From NCBI GenBank assembly GCA_963708675.1, contig CAVPTO010000003.1:248001-312000 (forward strand): a stretch of DNA of 64,000 nt, in the 5' to 3' direction. The stretch's first letter is position 1; the number at the start of each line of letters is the position of its first letter. Both the position numbers and the translations under genes were made by a program. Shown here piece by piece: positions 35,490 to 44,063 of this stretch. Source of the DNA: DATAXP01 sp963708675 (GTDB lineage Bacteria; Planctomycetota; Planctomycetia; Pirellulales; PNKZ01). A model generated the notes under the pieces. That model had not been told where the DNA came from, ran no database searches, and saw only the letters and a program-made list of their open reading frames with translations.

Positions 35490-37988
35490 CTAGTGATTGA
35501 ACAAAAACTCTTTGCTGCTCAGGATGCCCCAGAGCATATCTTCGAGCAGGCTGCGGCGATCTTCGTCCTTTGCCTCGCTCAGCACGCCGATGATCGCGTG
35601 AACTTCTTTCTCGCTCGGTCGGCGGGAGAGCGCTGCCAGATAGGCTTGCTCGACGATCGCCTCGGGTGGCGCGCCGCTATCGAGCCATTGGTCGATGCAG
35701 TTCCCCTTGGCTTCGAGCTTGCCGTTGAGCGTGCTGCCGTTCGAGATGTGCAGCACCTGCACCATCGAAGGCTCGGCCGTCCGTTCGCAGTCGCACGTCA
35801 CCTCGCGGTCGGGCCGACCGAACGCCGAAAGGAAGTACGAACTGACCGACGAATCGGGAAGTTGCAACGATCGCCAACCCTTCGGGTAGCCGGGAAACTC
35901 GGTCGGCGACGACGTCACCTGGCTCACGGCGTCGAGCATCACCTCAGCCATCAGCCGTTTCGGATAGTACCGCGAGTAGAACCGTCGGTCCTGTTCGTTC
36001 CCCTTCACCGGCTCGCTCGAGCGCTGATACGTCGCCGATTGCAGGATGACGCGCATCAGCGACTTCAAATCGAAGTGGTGTTCGACGAGATGCGCGGCCG
36101 CGGCGCTGAGAAGTTGTTCGTTGCTCGCAGGATTTGTGAGTCGCATGTCGTCGACGAGTTCAACAAGTCCCGCACCGAAGTAGTTCGCCCACACGCGATT
36201 GGTAATCGACCGCGCGAAGTATGGGTTCTCCGGCGAGGTGAGCCATTTGGCGAGGTGCTCGCGACGATCACCAGGGGCGTCGAGCGCCATCGCTTCGCCG
36301 TCGAGCGGCGTCGGCGGCTGAGGCTTGCCCGTCAGCGGCTGCATCAACTCGCCGTCGCTGGCGGCGAAGACGATGTTGCCGCCATCGGGGGCGAGCTTCG
36401 TCCGCACACGCGAGTACAAATTCGCCATCGCGTAGTATTGGTTGTTCGTCCATTTTTCGAGCGGATGGTTGTGGCAGCGAGCGCAGTTGACGCTCATGCC
36501 GAGGAACGCGACGGTCGTCGTTTCCGACAGGTCGAGCGGATCGCGATGCAGCAGGAAGAAATTGGCTGCGCCGTTTTCGAGCGTGTGCCCGCGGGCGGTA
36601 ACGAGCTCGCGGACCATCGTGTCCCACGGCGTGTTGGCTTCGACATTGCGGCGAATCCACGCGTAGTACGACCACATCTGCGTCGACTCCGGATCGCCAC
36701 CCTCGCGGGCGCGGTTCTTGAGCTTCTCGCTATTCACCAGCAGCAGGTCAGCCCACTTGTAACTCCAATAGTCGACAAACTCCGGCCGATCGAGCAGCGC
36801 GTCGATCACGCGATCGCGCTTGTCCGGCGACGTGTCATCGAGGAATTGCTTCGTCTCTTCGGAGGTGGGCAACATGCCGACGGTATCGACATACGCGCGG
36901 CGTATGAACTCGCTGTCGCTGGCCTGCGGCGACGGCGGAATGTTCAGCGCTTCGAGCTTGTCGAGCACCAAGTCGTCGATGAAGTTTCGCCGCGGGCTCG
37001 AGGCGAAGATCTGCGGGTCAACCTTTTGCTTGAACGGCGCCGTGACGCTGGCGATGACGACTTTGCTCAGATACCAGGCCGTGATCGCCCCTTCGCCGTT
37101 GCCGACGATCTTCACGCCGCCCGTCTCGTTCACCTGGGCGACTGACTCATTGGTCGATGTGTAGCGGGCCCATCGCGTGACGTCCTCGACGTGGCCGTCG
37201 GTGAAGTGCGCGAGCAGCACGAATTGCTGCCGATCGCTGGGCTTGAGCACGACGCCGCTGGGGAGGATTTCGACACGCACGATGCGCGGGTCGCTCGCTT
37301 GCGGGGGCGGCGTGTCGGCGGCGATCCACTGGGAAAGGACGCGATACTCGATCGACTCGGGTCCGAAACGGACACCGCCCTTGTGCGGCAGCAAGCCCGT
37401 CGGCTTCGTCAGCACGAGGCTGCGGCCAGGATCGCTGGGCACGATGCGGCGGCCACGCGCCTGGCGGGTGATCACCTGGTAATCGCCTTCCGGATCGTAA
37501 CCGAGCAGCGAGATTTTGAAGCCACCCTTGCCCGCCTGGGCGCCGTGACACGGGCCCGTGCTGCAGCCGGACTTCGCCATCACGCTTTCGACGTGGTTGC
37601 GAAAGCTCCAGACGAACGGCGTGTCCATGCCTGTGACGATGGCTGTGGTCTTTGCGCTGCGCTTGCCGACCTTCGCGGTGATCGTGGCCGTCCCGTTGCC
37701 GACCGCCTTGGCGACGCCGTCGGAGATTTCGACGATCTTCGGGTCGCTGGACTCGAATGTCACTCCGTCGGTGATCTGACCGGTGAACTGGTCGTCGACT
37801 TCGTTTTCGACAAGCAACGACTGGCGAGCCTCGGAGCCGGCGAGCTTCACCTCGGTTGGCAGAATGACGAGGCGCTCGGCCGCGGTCGCCGTCGAAGACG
37901 CACATATTAAAAAGACCAGCGCCCACAAGCCCTTCTCCCTCTGGGAGAAGGTGGCCGAAGGCCGGATGAGGGTGCGTTGTGTTGTCAC
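35490..37988 (-). CDS. PSCyt2/PSD1 (DUF1549–DUF1553) planctomycete cytochrome-like protein
   Basis: The frame is open to 38321, but the first 110 codons are translated intergenic repeat. I suggest a GTG at 37988, giving a basic N-tail before the hydrophobic LWALVFLICASSTATA signal (832 residues). After it come an Ig-like (Big2) domain, a CSTGPCH site (CX4CH) near 145, a second Big2 domain, the PSCyt2 (DUF1549) region with NCARCHNHP (CxxCH), and PSD1 (DUF1553) with NRVWANYFGAGLVE. It ends SSKEFLFNH, as in the paralogue at 53246-55708. Two unusual heme-like motifs suggest a redox role. The start is not settled. Confidence 0.8.
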   Translation of the reverse strand: MTTQRTLIRPSATFSQREKGLWALVFLICASSTATAAERLVILPTEVKLAGSEARQSLLVENEVDDQFTGQITDGVTFESSDPKIVEISDGVAKAVGNGTATITAKVGKRSAKTTAIVTGMDTPFVWSFRNHVESVMAKSGCSTGPCHGAQAGKGGFKISLLGYDPEGDYQVITRQARGRRIVPSDPGRSLVLTKPTGLLPHKGGVRFGPESIEYRVLSQWIAADTPPPQASDPRIVRVEILPSGVVLKPSDRQQFVLLAHFTDGHVEDVTRWARYTSTNESVAQVNETGGVKIVGNGEGAITAWYLSKVVIASVTAPFKQKVDPQIFASSPRRNFIDDLVLDKLEALNIPPSPQASDSEFIRRAYVDTVGMLPTSEETKQFLDDTSPDKRDRVIDALLDRPEFVDYWSYKWADLLLVNSEKLKNRAREGGDPESTQMWSYYAWIRRNVEANTPWDTMVRELVTARGHTLENGAANFFLLHRDPLDLSETTTVAFLGMSVNCARCHNHPLEKWTNNQYYAMANLYSRVRTKLAPDGGNIVFAASDGELMQPLTGKPQPPTPLDGEAMALDAPGDRREHLAKWLTSPENPYFARSITNRVWANYFGAGLVELVDDMRLTNPASNEQLLSAAAAHLVEHHFDLKSLMRVILQSATYQRSSEPVKGNEQDRRFYSRYYPKRLMAEVMLDAVSQVTSSPTEFPGYPKGWRSLQLPDSSVSSYFLSAFGRPDREVTCDCERTAEPSMVQVLHISNGSTLNGKLEAKGNCIDQWLDSGAPPEAIVEQAYLAALSRRPSEKEVHAIIGVLSEAKDEDRRSLLEDMLWGILSSKEFLFNH

Positions 37989-38302
37989 TCGCGCTGTTTT
38001 GCTGATCGGCGAAACTCTGCCGCGCGAAAAAGCGATGGACGACAACGTGGATTGCGACCCGCCCTCACCCGTCTCGCTGCGCGAGCCACCCTCTCCCGAA
38101 GGGAGAGGGGTTTGTTGATAACCCTTCTCCCTCCGGGAGAAGGTGGCCGAAGGCCGGATGAGGGTGCGTTGTGTTGTCACTCGCGCCGTTTTGCTCACCG
38201 ACGAAACTCTGCCGCGCGAAAAAGGGATGGACGACAACGTGGCCCGCACCCCGCCCTCACCCGTCTCGCTGCGCGAGCCACCCTCTCCCAAAGGGAGAGG
38301 GG
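37930..38302. repeat. Tandem duplication of a palindrome-ended intergenic repeat, reading in frame into the PSCyt2 gene
   Basis: Two 181-base units (37930-38110 and 38122-38302) are offset by exactly 192 bases and very similar. Each begins CCCTTCTCCCTCTGGGAGAA-like, has GGATGAGGGTGCGTTGTG, a conserved centre and ends CCACCCTCTCCCGAAGGGAG-like. Because 192 is a multiple of three, both units are open on the minus strand and encode a repeated Gly/Ser/Arg-rich segment with SETGEGG and RTLIRPSATFS. A related unit is at 12278-12447. Confidence 0.85.
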
Positions 38303-38494
38303 TTTGGAGCGTGGAGAACATTCAAATGGCACCTCCTCGGCGGTCCGTGGGGAGACGCGCCGACGAATGACATGTGCCGCGACCGTTGGGAATGAGTCCG
38401 CCCTACCCAGCCGAAGGCGGTCCCAATGTCGGGCGATGTATTGCTATGAAGCCTGTGCGGTGAAATGTGCGTGGTAGGCACAGCGCGCTTCGGA

Positions 38495-38516
38495 CCCAGG
38501 GCCGGCAGGCCCTGGG
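38495..38516. repeat. CCCAGGGCC palindrome upstream of the PSCyt2 gene
   Basis: CCCAGGGCC, four-base loop, GGCCCTGGG, then CTTGG; the same family as at 23782. It follows the DUF1501 gene in transcription order. The rest of 38303-38536 holds no gene. Confidence 0.65.
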
Positions 38517-38536
38517 CTTGGCGCGATGTGGAACCG

Positions 38537-39913
38537 TTAAAACAGCTCCTTGATTTCGTGCTTGCCGTGGTCGACGAGCGGGAATGGCCGCTTCTGCGGA
38601 CCGGGCAGCGTCTTTTCCAAGTCGAGCCCCAAGCTGTGATAAATCGTGCCGACGACTTCCGACGGGTCGACAGGTCGCTCGGCCGGAACGCCGCCAATCT
38701 GGTCGCTGCGGCCAACGACGCGGCCACCCTTCACGCCGCCGCCAGCGAACTTGATCGTCCAGCATTGCGGCCAATGGTCGCGGCCACCCGCCGGGTTCAC
38801 GCGCGGCGTGCGACCGAACTCGGCCAACGAGGCGACCATCGTCGTCTCCAACATGCCGCGCTGATACAGGTCTTCGAGCAACGCGCTGTAGCCTTGATCG
38901 TACATCGGGGCGACGATGTCGCGCATGCCCTCGATCGACGTGAACGGCTTGCTGCCGTGGATGTCCCACGTGATTTCGTCGAACACGGTGAGGAACGTGT
39001 TGAGCGTCACGAAGCGCACGCCCGATTCGATCAACCGCCGCGCGAGCAAGCAGCATTGGCCAAAGCGGTTCATGCCATAGCGCTCGCGAACTTTTTCGGG
39101 CTCGCGGGTGAGGTCGAATGCTTCGCGGGCTTGCACGCTCGTCATCAGACGGAAGGCCGCCTGGAAGTTGCTGTCAAGCAGTTGCGCGTCGTCGCTGGCT
39201 TCGAAGTCGCGCACCGCATCGTCGACAATCTTGCGAAGTTTTTGGCGTCGCTCGAGCCGCACGTCGCCGATTTGCTTTGGCGGCAGCATATCGGGGACTT
39301 GAAAGTTCGGCTTCGACGGGTCGGCCATCAAGGCGAATGGATCGTGCGCCTTGCCGAGGAACCCAGCGTCTTGTCCGTGCGGAAGGTTGCCCCCCGTGCG
39401 ACCCATCGGCTCGGGCAACACGACGTGCGCGGGCAGATCGCTCTTGCGGCCGAGCAGGTAGCTCACCGCACAACCGGCGTGCGGCGTGTTGATGCCGCCG
39501 GTGAACAGTCGACCGGTCTGCATCATTTGATGTCCGGTGTCGTGCACGGCGGCTGCTGTGTGATAACAGCTGCGCACGAGCGAGAACTTGTCGGCCTGCT
39601 TCGCCATCAGCGGAAAGATCTCGGAGATCTGGATGTCACGCGAGGCGGTTTGAATCGGCTTGAACGGGCCACGAATCTCGGCCGGTGCGTCGGGCTTCAT
39701 GTCCCAGCAGTCGAGCTGACTCGGCGCGCCGAGATTGAAGATCATGATGCACGAGCGGTTGTCTTTCTCTTTGACAACCTTGCCCTGTGCCTCGGCCGCA
39801 ACGAGGTCCGCCAGCGACAGGCCAATCGCCCCCAAGGTGCCGACCTGCAAAAAGTCGCGCCTTCGCATACCGTCGCAGGTATGTGCGACTCCTCGACCGG
39901 TGACGTTGAGCAT
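38537..39913 (-). CDS. DUF1501 protein with Tat-like signal (first copy)
   Basis: 458 residues from ATG 39913. The twin-arginine leader is MRRRDFLQVGTLGAIGLSLA. The body is the DUF1501 domain of the alkaline-phosphatase/sulfatase-like superfamily: IMIFNLGAPSQLDCWDMKP near 60, RSCYHTAAAVHDTGHQMMQ with metal-type His, FVTLNTFLTVFDEITWDIHG, and SLAEFGRTPRVNPAGGRDHW near 380, with ITWDIHG and GRDHW as the likely metal ligands. It heads the operon with PSCyt2/PSD1 and the WD40/PPC protein. Exported folded by Tat; substrate unknown. Confidence 0.88.
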   Translation of the reverse strand: MLNVTGRGVAHTCDGMRRRDFLQVGTLGAIGLSLADLVAAEAQGKVVKEKDNRSCIMIFNLGAPSQLDCWDMKPDAPAEIRGPFKPIQTASRDIQISEIFPLMAKQADKFSLVRSCYHTAAAVHDTGHQMMQTGRLFTGGINTPHAGCAVSYLLGRKSDLPAHVVLPEPMGRTGGNLPHGQDAGFLGKAHDPFALMADPSKPNFQVPDMLPPKQIGDVRLERRQKLRKIVDDAVRDFEASDDAQLLDSNFQAAFRLMTSVQAREAFDLTREPEKVRERYGMNRFGQCCLLARRLIESGVRFVTLNTFLTVFDEITWDIHGSKPFTSIEGMRDIVAPMYDQGYSALLEDLYQRGMLETTMVASLAEFGRTPRVNPAGGRDHWPQCWTIKFAGGGVKGGRVVGRSDQIGGVPAERPVDPSEVVGTIYHSLGLDLEKTLPGPQKRPFPLVDHGKHEIKELF

Positions 39914-40245
39914 CGCGTGCTTACTCCGTGAGATGTGGATGCAAATGAGATCGATGCGTAGGCGGGTGCGGTCGGACATCCCCGTGCAGGTGTAGCCCGC
40001 CGCATACTACCAGTCTGCAAAGTCGCGCGGCCCGTGTCAATGAAATCGGCCGGTCGTTCTTTACCCACGGACGATTCCAATTCTGTAGGGAACGTCGCCA
40101 ACGCGGCTCTAAGTCGACCGACAGTCAAGCGAAGACGTAAGCCACTCGCCGGCGTGATTATTGCGCACAAACCCGTGTCCATAGGGTGCGCAATAACGCG
40201 GACGGGTTTGCGAGATTTTTCGGGCGTCGTAGAATCCACGGTTTC
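39914..40245. other. Divergent intergenic region between DUF1501 and cbiET
   Basis: 332 bases with no gene. It must hold the promoters of both divergent units, but I could not pick confident -35/-10 pairs. The main visible structure is the two overlapping hairpins at 40158-40220, described separately. No cobalamin riboswitch core (B12 box) was recognised. Confidence 0.6.
40158..40220 (+). promoter_or_regulatory. Possible transcription attenuator ahead of cbiET
   Basis: Hairpin A pairs TTATTGCGCAC (40158-40168) with GTGCGCAATAA (40186-40196), 11 perfect pairs. Hairpin B uses the A loop: CAAACCCGT (40168-40176) pairs with ACGGGTTTG (40202-40210) and is followed by TTTTT at 40216-40220. A and B share bases, so only one can form, the layout of an antiterminator/terminator switch. 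It lies 25 bases before the cbiET start, in its transcript only. Confidence 0.5.
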
Positions 40246-41490
40246 ATGCAAAGCAAAATCCATATCGTTGGCATCGGCGAAGACGGCCTCGAGGGGCTGA
40301 CGAGCGCCGCGCGGCAACGCATCGAACAGGCAGAGCTGCTGGTCGGGGCGGAAAGCGCGCTGGGGCTGGTGCCCGTCACGAAGGCGAAGCGTCTCGTCGT
40401 CGGTGGCGACTTGGAACGCGTCGTCGAGCAGCTTGCCTCTTCGCGGGAAACCAAGATCGTCGTGCTCGTCTCCGGCGACCCGATGTTCTACGGTCTGGCC
40501 CGCTATCTCTGCGATCGCCTCGGCAAGGACCGCTTCGAGGTCGTCCCGCACGTCAGCAGCATGCAACTGGCGTTCGCGCGGGTGAAAGAAAGCTGGGAAG
40601 AGGCGTACCTCACCAACCTCGCGAGCCATCCGGTCGAGGCGGTGCTCGATAAGATTCGCATCGCGACGAAGGTCGGCCTGTTCACGACCGAAACCGCGTC
40701 GCCGACGGCCATCGCCCAGGCATTGCTGAAGCGGAAGGTCGACTACTTTTCGGCCTACGTGTGCGAAAACCTTGGGTCGCCGGATGAACGTGTGACGCAA
40801 GGCGAGCTGCGTGAGATTGCCGAGCAGGAGTTCTCGCCGCTGAACGTGATGATCTTGGTGCGTAAGCCGCACGTGCCCGATCGACCGAGCGAGATGACCG
40901 GGCGACGGTTGTTCGGCAATCGCGACGATGCGTTCCTGCAATCGAAGCCGAAGCGCGGGCTCGTGACGCCGGCCGAGGTGCGGGCGCTGGCGCTGGCGGA
41001 ACTTGATCTGGGGCCGACGAGCACGGTGTGGGACGTCGGCGCGGGAAGCGGCTCGGTGGCGATCGAAGCGGCCCAACTCGCATCAGGCGGCACGACTTAC
41101 GCCATTGAAATGGACGGTGAGGACCACGCCCTCATCATCACGAATGCCGAGAGCTTCCACGTGCCGAACCTCGTGCCGGTGCTTGGCAAGGCGCCCGAGG
41201 CCTGGGCAGCGCTGCCCGACCCGGATTGCATCTTCGTCGGCGGCAGCGGTCGCGATATTAGTCGCCTCGTTGACGCGGCTTTTGATCGCTTGAAACCCGG
41301 TGGTCGGCTCGTGGCGAGCGTCGGCAGCATCGAGAACCTGGCTGAGGTAAATACGACGCTGCATCGGCGGCAGTCGAACGTCAACGTGTTCATGGTGAAC
41401 GTGGCCCGTGGAACGCATCAACTGGAACGCCTGCGGTTCGAGGCGCTGAACCCGACGTTTTTGATCTCCATCGTCAAAGCGAGCAGCTAA
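40246..41490 (+). CDS. cbiET: Precorrin-6Y C5,15-methyltransferase (decarboxylating) CbiET/CobL
   Basis: 414 residues, a fusion of CbiE and CbiT that methylates C5 and C15 and removes the C12 acetate carboxyl in corrin ring synthesis. The CbiE half (1-215) has IHIVGIGEDGLEGLTSAARQ, VVLVSGDPMFYGLARYL and FTTETASPTAIAQALL. The CbiT half (235-414) has GLVTPAEVRALALAELDLGP, SAM motif VWDVGAGSGSVAIEAAQL and IFVGGSGRDISRLVDAAF. The start is ATG 40246; an upstream in-frame extension crosses the hairpins and is not coding. It is 12 bases before the PIG-L gene. Other cob genes are not in the window. Confidence 0.92.
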   Translation: MQSKIHIVGIGEDGLEGLTSAARQRIEQAELLVGAESALGLVPVTKAKRLVVGGDLERVVEQLASSRETKIVVLVSGDPMFYGLARYLCDRLGKDRFEVVPHVSSMQLAFARVKESWEEAYLTNLASHPVEAVLDKIRIATKVGLFTTETASPTAIAQALLKRKVDYFSAYVCENLGSPDERVTQGELREIAEQEFSPLNVMILVRKPHVPDRPSEMTGRRLFGNRDDAFLQSKPKRGLVTPAEVRALALAELDLGPTSTVWDVGAGSGSVAIEAAQLASGGTTYAIEMDGEDHALIITNAESFHVPNLVPVLGKAPEAWAALPDPDCIFVGGSGRDISRLVDAAFDRLKPGGRLVASVGSIENLAEVNTTLHRRQSNVNVFMVNVARGTHQLERLRFEALNPTFLISIVKASS

Positions 41491-41502
41491 ACGGACGCAC
41501 GC

Positions 41503-42258
41503 ATGGCGAAATCCGACGCAATCGAACCGAAGGCCGAGGAGCTGCCGCTCGACGTGATTGCCGTTGGCGCGCATCCGGACGACGTAGAGATCGCCTGCGG
41601 CGGAACGCTGGCGCGGATGGTGCAACAGGGTTATCGCGTGGGCATCGTCGATTTGACCGATGGCGAGCCGACGCCGCTGTCGCCTGGCCCCGAAGTGCGA
41701 CTCGACGAGGCCCGCAAGGCCAGCGAGAAGCTGGGCATCCACATGCGTATTCATCTCGAGCTGCCCAATCGCCGGCTGTTCGACACGTTTGAAGCCCGCG
41801 TGGCGCTGGCGAAGGTGTTTCGCAAACATCGGCCGAAGCTGGTGATCGGCTTTGGCGACAAGACGCCAATGGCCTCGCCCGACCACTGGCAGGCGATGCA
41901 GATCACCGACGCCGCGGTGTTCTATGCCCGGCTGACGAAATGGGACGAGCACTTTCCCGACCTGTCGGTACACACGATCCCGGCGCAGCTGTACTACTCG
42001 CTGTGTTTCACATCGCTGGAACTGCCGCCGTGCGCGGGGCACATTGTCTTCGATATCAGCGAGACGCTGGAGACGAAACTCGCGGCCGTTCGCTGCTACG
42101 AGACGCAGTTTCCCGTCGCCAAGGCGCACGTGCTGGAACGTGTGAAGGCGATTGCCTTGCATTACGGCAGCGCCGCGGGCTACACGGCGGGCGAACTCTT
42201 CTTGAGCCCACGGACGCTGGGGACGCGCGACCTGATGCGGACGCTGTTCGCTGACTAA
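41503..42258 (+). CDS. PIG-L family N-acetylglucosaminyl deacetylase-like protein
   Basis: 251 residues. VIAVGAHPDDVEIACGGTLA near 20-39 holds the His-Asp-Asp zinc/catalytic set, and SPDHWQAMQITDAAVFYARL near 127 holds the second metal His. DLTDGEPTPL with EARKASEKLGI is the standard PIG-L/LmbE linker. Relatives deacetylate GlcNAc conjugates such as GlcNAc-malate (BshB in bacillithiol synthesis). Without bshA/bshC in the window, the substrate is open. It is co-directional with cbiET (12 bases) and the MFS gene (31 bases). Confidence 0.85.
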   Translation: MAKSDAIEPKAEELPLDVIAVGAHPDDVEIACGGTLARMVQQGYRVGIVDLTDGEPTPLSPGPEVRLDEARKASEKLGIHMRIHLELPNRRLFDTFEARVALAKVFRKHRPKLVIGFGDKTPMASPDHWQAMQITDAAVFYARLTKWDEHFPDLSVHTIPAQLYYSLCFTSLELPPCAGHIVFDISETLETKLAAVRCYETQFPVAKAHVLERVKAIALHYGSAAGYTAGELFLSPRTLGTRDLMRTLFAD

Positions 42259-42289
42259 TCACGAGGCAGCGGGTGAGTTTCATCACGAC

Positions 42290-43927
42290 GTGACTGCTCC
42301 GGCTGGCGGCAAGTTTGGTCTCCTCGATCGCCAGCGGACGATTGCCCGCGCGGGCTTTAATCGTTGGACCGTGCCTCCCGCGGCGTTGGCGATTCATCTC
42401 TGCATTGGCATGGCGTACGGCTTCAGCGTCTTCTGGCTGCCGCTGGCGCAGGCGATCGGCGTCACGGAACCGGTCAAGTGTGGCGAAGACGCGACGCTCG
42501 TTACCGCGTTGTTCACGACGACCTGCGATTGGACCGTCGCACAGTTGGGTTGGATGTACACGCTGTTCTTCGTGCTTCTCGGCTCCGCGGCGGCGTTGTG
42601 GGGCGGATGGCTTGAACGGGTCGGGCCTCGCAAGGCCGCGGTGTTTTCTGCCTGCTGTTGGTGCGGTGGATTGCTGATCTCGGCCTTCGGGGTCTACGTC
42701 CATCAGCTATGGATGCTTTGGCTGGGCTCGGGCGTGATTGGCGGCATCGGCCTCGGGCTGGGTTACATCTCCCCGGTGTCGACGCTCATCAAATGGTTTC
42801 CCGACCGACGAGGCATGGCCACCGGTATGGCGATCATGGGCTTCGGCGGCGGAGCGATGATCGGCTCGCCGCTGGCGAGCATGTTGATGAACTACTTCGA
42901 AACGCCGACATCGGTTGGGGTGTGGCAGACGTTCGTCGTGCTCGCGGCCGTCTATTTCGTCTACATGATGGCAGGCGCCTTCACATATCGCGTGCCGCCG
43001 CATGGCTGGAAACCCGAAGGCTGGACGCCGCCGCCGGCGAAGAACGCGATGATCACCCGCGGGAACGTGCATCTGCGCGACGTCCTCAAGACGCCGCAGT
43101 TCTGGCTGATCTGGGCTGTGCTCATGCTGAACGTGTCGGCCGGGATCGGCGTCATTGGCATCGCGTCGCCGATGCTGCAGGAAGTGTTCGGCGGCGCGCT
43201 CATCGGGCAACCCGAACTTGGCTTCGCGGCGCTAGATACTGCTCAGAAAGCGGCAATCGCCGATGTGGCCGCGGGCTTTTTGGCGTTACTCTCACTGTTC
43301 AACATTGCGGGCCGGCTGATGTGGGCGTCGCTGTCGGATCATCTCGGCCGAAAGGTGACGTACTTTTGCTTCTTCGGCGTCGGCATCGTCCTGTACGCGC
43401 TGGTGCCGACATTCGCGCACTTGGGATCGAAGGCGCTCTTTGTGGGCGCGTTCTGCGTCATCTTGTCGATGTACGGCGGCGGATTCGCCACGGTACCGGC
43501 CTATCTAGCCGACATGTTCGGAACGCAATTCGTCGGCGCCATTCACGGACGACTGCTCACGGCCTGGTCGACGGCGGGAATCGTCGGGCCCGTCGTCGTC
43601 AATTACATCCGCGAGTTCAACAAGGCCGCCGGCGTGCCGACCGACAGGTTGTACGACGCGACGATGTACGTGTTGGTCGGCTTTCTGGTGGTTGGCTTCC
43701 TCTGCAACGCGCTTATCCGGCCGGTCGCACCGAAATGGTTCATGTCTGACAGCGAAGTTGCCGCGTTGCGGAAGTCGCAAGGGTCCGGAGCGGCGGAAGG
43801 TGATTCATTCGGCATCGGCCGCGGCGGTTTCGACGCAAAGACCGCGCTAGCCTGGGCCGCGGTCGGACTTCCCATGATGTGGGGAGCATGGAAGACATTG
43901 CAGAGCGCGGTGAAGATATTCGGATAA
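42290..43927 (+). CDS. OFA-type major facilitator transporter
   Basis: 545 residues from a GTG. About twelve hydrophobic segments are in two sets of six. MAYGFSVFWLPLAQAIG, the TM2-3 loop with GGWLERVGPRKAAVF (MFS signature A), GGIGLGLGYISPVSTLIKWF and PDRRGMATGMAIMGFGGGAM match the oxalate/formate antiporter (OFA) group. ASLSDHLGRKVTYF is the second-half MFS loop. A longer than usual C-terminus carries an extra hydrophobic stretch (ALAWAAVGLPMMWGAWKTL). The substrate is not predictable beyond a small carboxylate. It is in the cbiET/PIG-L transcript by spacing. Confidence 0.85.
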   Translation: MTAPAGGKFGLLDRQRTIARAGFNRWTVPPAALAIHLCIGMAYGFSVFWLPLAQAIGVTEPVKCGEDATLVTALFTTTCDWTVAQLGWMYTLFFVLLGSAAALWGGWLERVGPRKAAVFSACCWCGGLLISAFGVYVHQLWMLWLGSGVIGGIGLGLGYISPVSTLIKWFPDRRGMATGMAIMGFGGGAMIGSPLASMLMNYFETPTSVGVWQTFVVLAAVYFVYMMAGAFTYRVPPHGWKPEGWTPPPAKNAMITRGNVHLRDVLKTPQFWLIWAVLMLNVSAGIGVIGIASPMLQEVFGGALIGQPELGFAALDTAQKAAIADVAAGFLALLSLFNIAGRLMWASLSDHLGRKVTYFCFFGVGIVLYALVPTFAHLGSKALFVGAFCVILSMYGGGFATVPAYLADMFGTQFVGAIHGRLLTAWSTAGIVGPVVVNYIREFNKAAGVPTDRLYDATMYVLVGFLVVGFLCNALIRPVAPKWFMSDSEVAALRKSQGSGAAEGDSFGIGRGGFDAKTALAWAAVGLPMMWGAWKTLQSAVKIFG

Positions 43928-44063
43928 TGCTGCAACTCTCCACAGCCGCGCTAGCTGCGCCGGTGGCCGAAACAGCAAGATCGGTGTAGATTGAGGGTAT
44001 TCGCATCGGCCCCAGCGCTCTCCAATCGAGCGTCCCCCCATTTCGCTCGAGAACGATCCTTAG

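Noticed and set aside
35493..37145. + strand open frame (550 codons) opposite the PSCyt2 gene
   Set aside because: Shadow of the PSCyt2/PSD1 gene, which has clear heme-type motifs.
37930..38302. Insertion sequence
   Set aside because: Palindromic ends are present, but there is no transposase or target duplication that I can show; it is better described as a passive repeat.
39914..40245. Cobalamin riboswitch before cbiET
   Set aside because: No B12-box or conserved core was recognised; only the hairpin pair is supported.
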